Source: JBLEFH01 sp047345645
GTDB taxonomy: Bacteria > Pseudomonadota > Alphaproteobacteria > Rhodobacterales > Rhodobacteraceae
Direction: 5' to 3' (one strand)
Assembly: GCA_047345645.1 (NCBI GenBank)
Contig: JBLEFH010000006.1
Length of the DNA: 64,000 nt
The translations under genes were made by a program, and so were the position numbers. The notes under the pieces are model-generated. The model was not told the DNA's origin. It made no database searches and saw only the letters and a list, made by a program, of their open reading frames with translations. Shown in pieces: positions 60,674 through 64,000 of the stretch. How positions within the stretch are numbered: the first letter of the stretch is position 1; each line of letters starts with the position of its first letter.

Positions 60674-61552
60674 TTATGATGTAGCAACTAGAACGTCAAG
60701 AACGTGCTCTTTATCGTTGTTACGAAGTTTTACCCCATAGTCAACGCGACTTGTGACACCAACACCTGAACGGTTGTCTGGGTCATCTACAGTTACCACT
60801 TGTCCGAACGTTGTGTTCAAGATACCAAGCTTCATAGCTTTATTTACACCAAAGATACAGTGAACAGAACCAGAGTCAGTTGTAGTATCAAGTAAGTTAC
60901 TTTCGTAAATCTTGAAACCATTAATTACTGGGACCTTTCCACTTTCGAGTGACGTATCTGCGAACTGGAAGCCGTTAGCTTGTGCATATGATACGGCATG
61001 TTCGTAGATTTCTGGTGGAACAATAGCCATTAGCTTTTTACTGTTAAGTGCCTTGAGACCACCTTTACTTGATGCAATTGCAGTACGAGCCTTTCGGAAA
61101 AGGTCGCCAATGTTTCCTGCTGCACCACCAGTGACCGTGATAGCAGTACCACCTGTACCGCCCATGTTTCCATCATCAAAGTCTGTTGCATTTGCGTGAA
61201 TGTCAGTAAAGATTTGACGCTGCATTTGCTCATCAAGCGCGATACCTTGTTCACGTGCCATTTCTACCTCATCGATGTAACCGTTTTGCGCAAGGTCAGC
61301 TCGGTCGATGAAATAAGGGAGAATTGCTGAGTCATTGATAACCATGATGTCATCAACACTTTCGGGAACAGAACGAGTATACTGTGAACCACGATTGTAG
61401 GAGGTGGCGGTTCCTTGGTCAAAGTATGGCATGTGGAACGTCTTTGTAGACGTGTACATCACATCAAATACTTCTTTCCAAAGTTTTGGCTCCTCTAAAA
61501 ACTCTTGTAGGGACTCAGTCCACTCTTCTTTATTTACTCCTGTGAAATCCAT
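60674..61552 (-). CDS. major capsid protein
   Basis: A 292-residue protein of the usual capsid size: helical start (EEWTESLQEFLEEP), PYFDQGTATSYNRG, the spine-helix-like stretch near residues 100-120 (EQGIALDEQMQRQIF), KLMAIVPPEIYEHAVSYAQANGF and a beta-rich end (VTSRVDYGVKLRNN). HK97-type fold is likely from the pattern and from flanking scaffold and adaptor genes. Confidence 0.82.
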   Translation of the reverse strand: MDFTGVNKEEWTESLQEFLEEPKLWKEVFDVMYTSTKTFHMPYFDQGTATSYNRGSQYTRSVPESVDDIMVINDSAILPYFIDRADLAQNGYIDEVEMAREQGIALDEQMQRQIFTDIHANATDFDDGNMGGTGGTAITVTGGAAGNIGDLFRKARTAIASSKGGLKALNSKKLMAIVPPEIYEHAVSYAQANGFQFADTSLESGKVPVINGFKIYESNLLDTTTDSGSVHCIFGVNKAMKLGILNTTFGQVVTVDDPDNRSGVGVTSRVDYGVKLRNNDKEHVLDVLVATS

Positions 61553-61588
61553 ATATTATTAGTTAGTGAATATATGGCTACTGTGATG

Positions 61589-62218
61589 CTAATTTCGGAA
61601 CATTACGTTTTTATTCTTTTGCGCACTTCGCGCATGCATCACTTTTCGACGCAAATCCTTATCCTCAATTGCAGACAGTTTGATGTCTGGTTTCTTGAGA
61701 TAGTACTCTACCGAGTTCTTAGGATTGCGTGCACTGGTACGATTGCTCTCGCCTGTAGCCTCTGCGTTAGCTCTCGCTTTTTTATTGTAGTCTAGCCTGT
61801 CTTTTACGACTGCATCGTTCAAGGCTTCTACTGGTGAGACACCAAGTGCTTTTGCGGTTTTAATCACATAGTCTTGGTCGTCTGCGTCCATGACACCTCG
61901 GCTCTCTAGTCGAGCGAGTAGTGCGTCATTTGAAGCTACTTCTTTTTGCGACGTACGGTCTTCTTTACGGCTTTCGCCACTTTCTTCGCCGTCTTTTTTA
62001 CCTTTGAGCTTGAAGTACTCCGCTCGGTCGAGTCCGAGTTCTTCGAGCTTTCGGTTGAGAGAGTCCCCTGTCGGTTCATCATCACTCTGTCGCGTGCTGT
62101 CAGATGTTTCATTGTCTGATGTGTTAGCTTCTACCTGTTCGTTTGTGTCTTCTGTCGTCGTCTGGTCAGTTGTCGAAGTATCAGTATCATTCTGATAGTC
62201 ATTCTCATATTTCTCCAT
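61589..62218 (-). CDS. scaffold protein
   Basis: A 209-residue acidic, Thr/Ser/Asp-rich protein with a disordered first third (TDQTTTEDTNEQVEANTSD) and a basic C-terminal end (RKVMHARSAQKNKN): the plan of phage scaffold proteins, whose basic end touches the capsid shell. Gene order portal-scaffold-capsid agrees. Confidence 0.8.
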   Translation of the reverse strand: MEKYENDYQNDTDTSTTDQTTTEDTNEQVEANTSDNETSDSTRQSDDEPTGDSLNRKLEELGLDRAEYFKLKGKKDGEESGESRKEDRTSQKEVASNDALLARLESRGVMDADDQDYVIKTAKALGVSPVEALNDAVVKDRLDYNKKARANAEATGESNRTSARNPKNSVEYYLKKPDIKLSAIEDKDLRRKVMHARSAQKNKNVMFRN

Positions 62219-62292
62219 ATGGTGGGATATTTATACTGCTCGTAAGTGAGCGAAACTTATAACGCAGTCATTTACGGACTGGTGTAGGGGTC

Positions 62293-62508
62293 TTACTCCC
62301 CCTCATCAGTCAACAAATTGCTTATGTATTTGAAGTGTGTCTTCAACTTCCTCTCTATTTTAGCACGTGCGACGTAAAATGCGCCTATATCGCGATAATC
62401 CACACCCTCATGGGGTGCATCACCCAAATCAGAGAAAAGGGCCTTTAGAGCGTCAATTTGAGCCTGTGACAGCCCTTTTAGGTACTGGTCGCGTTCTTCT
62501 TTGGTCAT
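62293..62508 (-). CDS. small phage protein after portal
   Basis: Seventy-one residues (MTKEERDQYLKGLSQAQ...), helical. One base from the portal stop. Unknown. Confidence 0.6.
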   Translation of the reverse strand: MTKEERDQYLKGLSQAQIDALKALFSDLGDAPHEGVDYRDIGAFYVARAKIERKLKTHFKYISNLLTDEGE

Positions 62509-62509
62509 A

Positions 62510-64000
62510 TTATGCTACTTGTTCAACTGGTGACTGCTCTTCTTTCGCTAACTCTTCACCTTGCACTTGCGACGGATTACCTGTCGCTGGTATCTGCTGG
62601 TCGATAGCAAGTTGTAGCTCGTCTTCGGTGATACCGCTTTCAGTGATGATTGAGCGTATCATTGCTTGACTGTATGGGTGTTCAACACCGAGTAGCTGGA
62701 TAAGCGATACACGTGTCTCAAAGAATACTGAACGGTTGCGCTTTTCATTGGTCGTGATGACACGCACAGACGCGTCGGCGTCTTTTAGCAGGTCTTTGAT
62801 AGCAGTGACGTACCGCTTTGAGCCATATCGTCCTAGCTCTCGCTTAAAGTCTTCAATCTGCATTGGTGACACCACACGTCCCTCAAGGATTTCATCTTTG
62901 ATGAATGTGTTAGTGATAGCAGTATCAATCAGTGCTAGCTCACTGGTATCAAATGACGTGTAGATTTCGTCACGTTCTCGATACGCTTTGAGTGCTTTTG
63001 GCAACACGTCTTCGGTGATCAGCTCTTCTAGGAAGATACCAATTTCTTCACGGTATTTATCGTAGCGTGCGTGCCCCTCGATTGACTGTAGCGCGGCGAG
63101 ACGGAATGGCGTGTTTGATTTTGTTTGTTCACCTGACACACCCTCGTGCATACCTGTGATGTCTCGACGGCTCACGTCTAAGTTTTCACGGATTGCTTGT
63201 AGTGACGGCAACCCTGCTGGCGCGGTGTTTACTTGTCTGAAATACTCATTATCATCAGAGTTACGAATGACCGTCATATGGTCTAGCTCTTTCATATTGC
63301 GAGGCACTTTTTCGTTGTTTGTTTCAAAGAACACTTTGCCCGCGATAGTCACGATACGCAGCTCTTCTGAAAGAGTGAAGTTGTGCCACTTTTGCTGTTC
63401 AAACAGGTCTTCGATAACACCAACACCTAGTCCACGCCCTGCAATTGGATTACGTGCGAGGTATCTGTATGGTGATTTCTTTTCTTCTGATTGGTACAAA
63501 ATGATACCGTTTTCGATTTCATTATCATCTTCGTCAGTATCAACGTCATTGACACCTGCAAGCACAAACATCATGCGCTTAAACTCGTGCGGGTTGCCGT
63601 CTTCTTCGATAAGTGACATAGGCAACTCACCGTGTAGCTCGTAGACTTCAATAAAGTGTCCGAGACTTTCGTTGTCATGGTCGTCGCGGTTCTCTTTTAC
63701 TTCCTCAGCAAGCGCGAGTGCATCATCTACGTTCTCCCACGTCCCTGCTTTCGCTTTAAGCTCAGCTGGCGTGTATAGGTGACGTTCGATAATCACCCCA
63801 GACATGATGTCTGTTTGGTCAACAATCACATTGTGCCAGTTCACCACCTTTTCACCGTCTTTGGTGTCTTTAGTGAGCACACCACCATACTTCGCACGTG
63901 TAAGACAAAACTCATTAAGAAACTTAGAGAAGTTTGTTTCGTCCATGTACTCACGGGTAGCTTTCTGCTGAAACATCGCTTTTACACGAGCTTCATACAC
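62510..64000 (-). CDS. portal protein, 3' part
   Basis: The 496 residues up to the window edge are open and start with no true initiation site (a GTG happens to lie at the edge), so the N-terminus is missing. Seen: NFSKFLNEFCLTRAKYGGVL, PIAGRGLGVGVIEDLFEQQ, GVSGEQTKSNTPFRLAAL and a helical C-terminal part, as in P22-like portal proteins that form the DNA gate of the head. The terminase genes are expected beyond the window. Confidence 0.8.
   Translation of the reverse strand: MYEARVKAMFQQKATREYMDETNFSKFLNEFCLTRAKYGGVLTKDTKDGEKVVNWHNVIVDQTDIMSGVIIERHLYTPAELKAKAGTWENVDDALALAEEVKENRDDHDNESLGHFIEVYELHGELPMSLIEEDGNPHEFKRMMFVLAGVNDVDTDEDDNEIENGIILYQSEEKKSPYRYLARNPIAGRGLGVGVIEDLFEQQKWHNFTLSEELRIVTIAGKVFFETNNEKVPRNMKELDHMTVIRNSDDNEYFRQVNTAPAGLPSLQAIRENLDVSRRDITGMHEGVSGEQTKSNTPFRLAALQSIEGHARYDKYREEIGIFLEELITEDVLPKALKAYRERDEIYTSFDTSELALIDTAITNTFIKDEILEGRVVSPMQIEDFKRELGRYGSKRYVTAIKDLLKDADASVRVITTNEKRNRSVFFETRVSLIQLLGVEHPYSQAMIRSIITESGITEDELQLAIDQQIPATGNPSQVQGEELAKEEQSPVEQVA

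Noticed and set aside
48782..62508. TGA reassigned as an amino acid in the phage
   Set aside because: Many phage genes end with TGA in the usual way, several in ATGA overlaps; the one in-frame TGA at the lysis gene is better explained by readthrough, error or gene splitting.
1..64000. CRISPR array
   Set aside because: No series of regular repeats with unique spacers was seen; the only short tandem arrays are the 27-bp units at 5475 and the initiator iterons.

Overview
The window joins two very different DNAs. Positions 1 to about 40,300 are GC-rich and densely coded. Gene content and order (valS, pntAB, a tolC-pcm block, a carD/fdxA pair, tesA divergent from an ABC exporter, a VPxPA-CTERM protein) point to an alphaproteobacterial chromosome, most likely Rhodobacterales. 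From about 40,350 to the right edge the DNA is visibly AT-richer, uses different codons and has tightly overlapping small genes. It is a tailed-phage genome or prophage, with its terminase side beyond the window.

Chromosomal part, left to right: 5' part of valS; pntAB and a small lipoprotein; a large acidic low-complexity envelope protein; a DUF2235 hydrolase; DUF2497-tolC-pcm; tRNA-Cys; an RhlE-type helicase; a five-gene operon (hexapeptide acyltransferase, acyl carrier protein, GNAT, AMP-forming ligase, SGNH hydrolase); carD, fdxA, an S4 RNA-binding protein and a SUV3-like helicase; an exported CTERM protein; SCP2 and alpha/beta-hydrolase genes; typA-hisN; an SDR and a quinone reductase; tesA and its divergent ABC exporter; a Bax-inhibitor family protein; several small housekeeping genes (two NUDIX, rpmG, GFA, DUF983); an EF-hand / ECF sigma / membrane partner / ZraP-like group; a HAD phosphatase; gamma-glutamyltransferase.

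The join lies in the 3' part of a chromosomal tRNA-Arg(UCU) gene at 40,300-40,349, whose 5' half is missing. About 60 bases further in, the phage DNA carries its own complete tRNA-Arg with the same anticodon. This is what a tRNA-targeted integration leaves at its distal end, but no integrase lies in the visible 23.6 kb, so a metagenomic mis-join or a chimera remains possible.

The phage has three transcription blocks. A leftward block (44,232 to 40,516) holds a tRNA-Gln, a lipoprotein, NinG, a replication initiator with iteron-like repeats inside its own gene, and small unknown genes. A rightward early block (44,363 to 48,748) carries many small unknown genes, then an ERF-like annealing protein, a Gp157-like protein and SSB. 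A leftward late block (64,000 to 48,782) carries portal, scaffold, major capsid, head/tail and internal proteins, a repeat-rich tail fibre, a DUF2341/LamG-type receptor-binding protein, and a lysis cassette built from several small membrane proteins, a two-domain zinc peptidase and a transglycosylase. The most unusual points are the origin-like repeats inside the initiator gene, the lysis cassette (a two-protease endolysin and a spanin-like/transglycosylase pair separated by one in-frame TGA), and extended -10 promoters of which two sit so close to start codons that leaderless mRNAs are predicted. All family assignments are from reading the translations; no database search was run.
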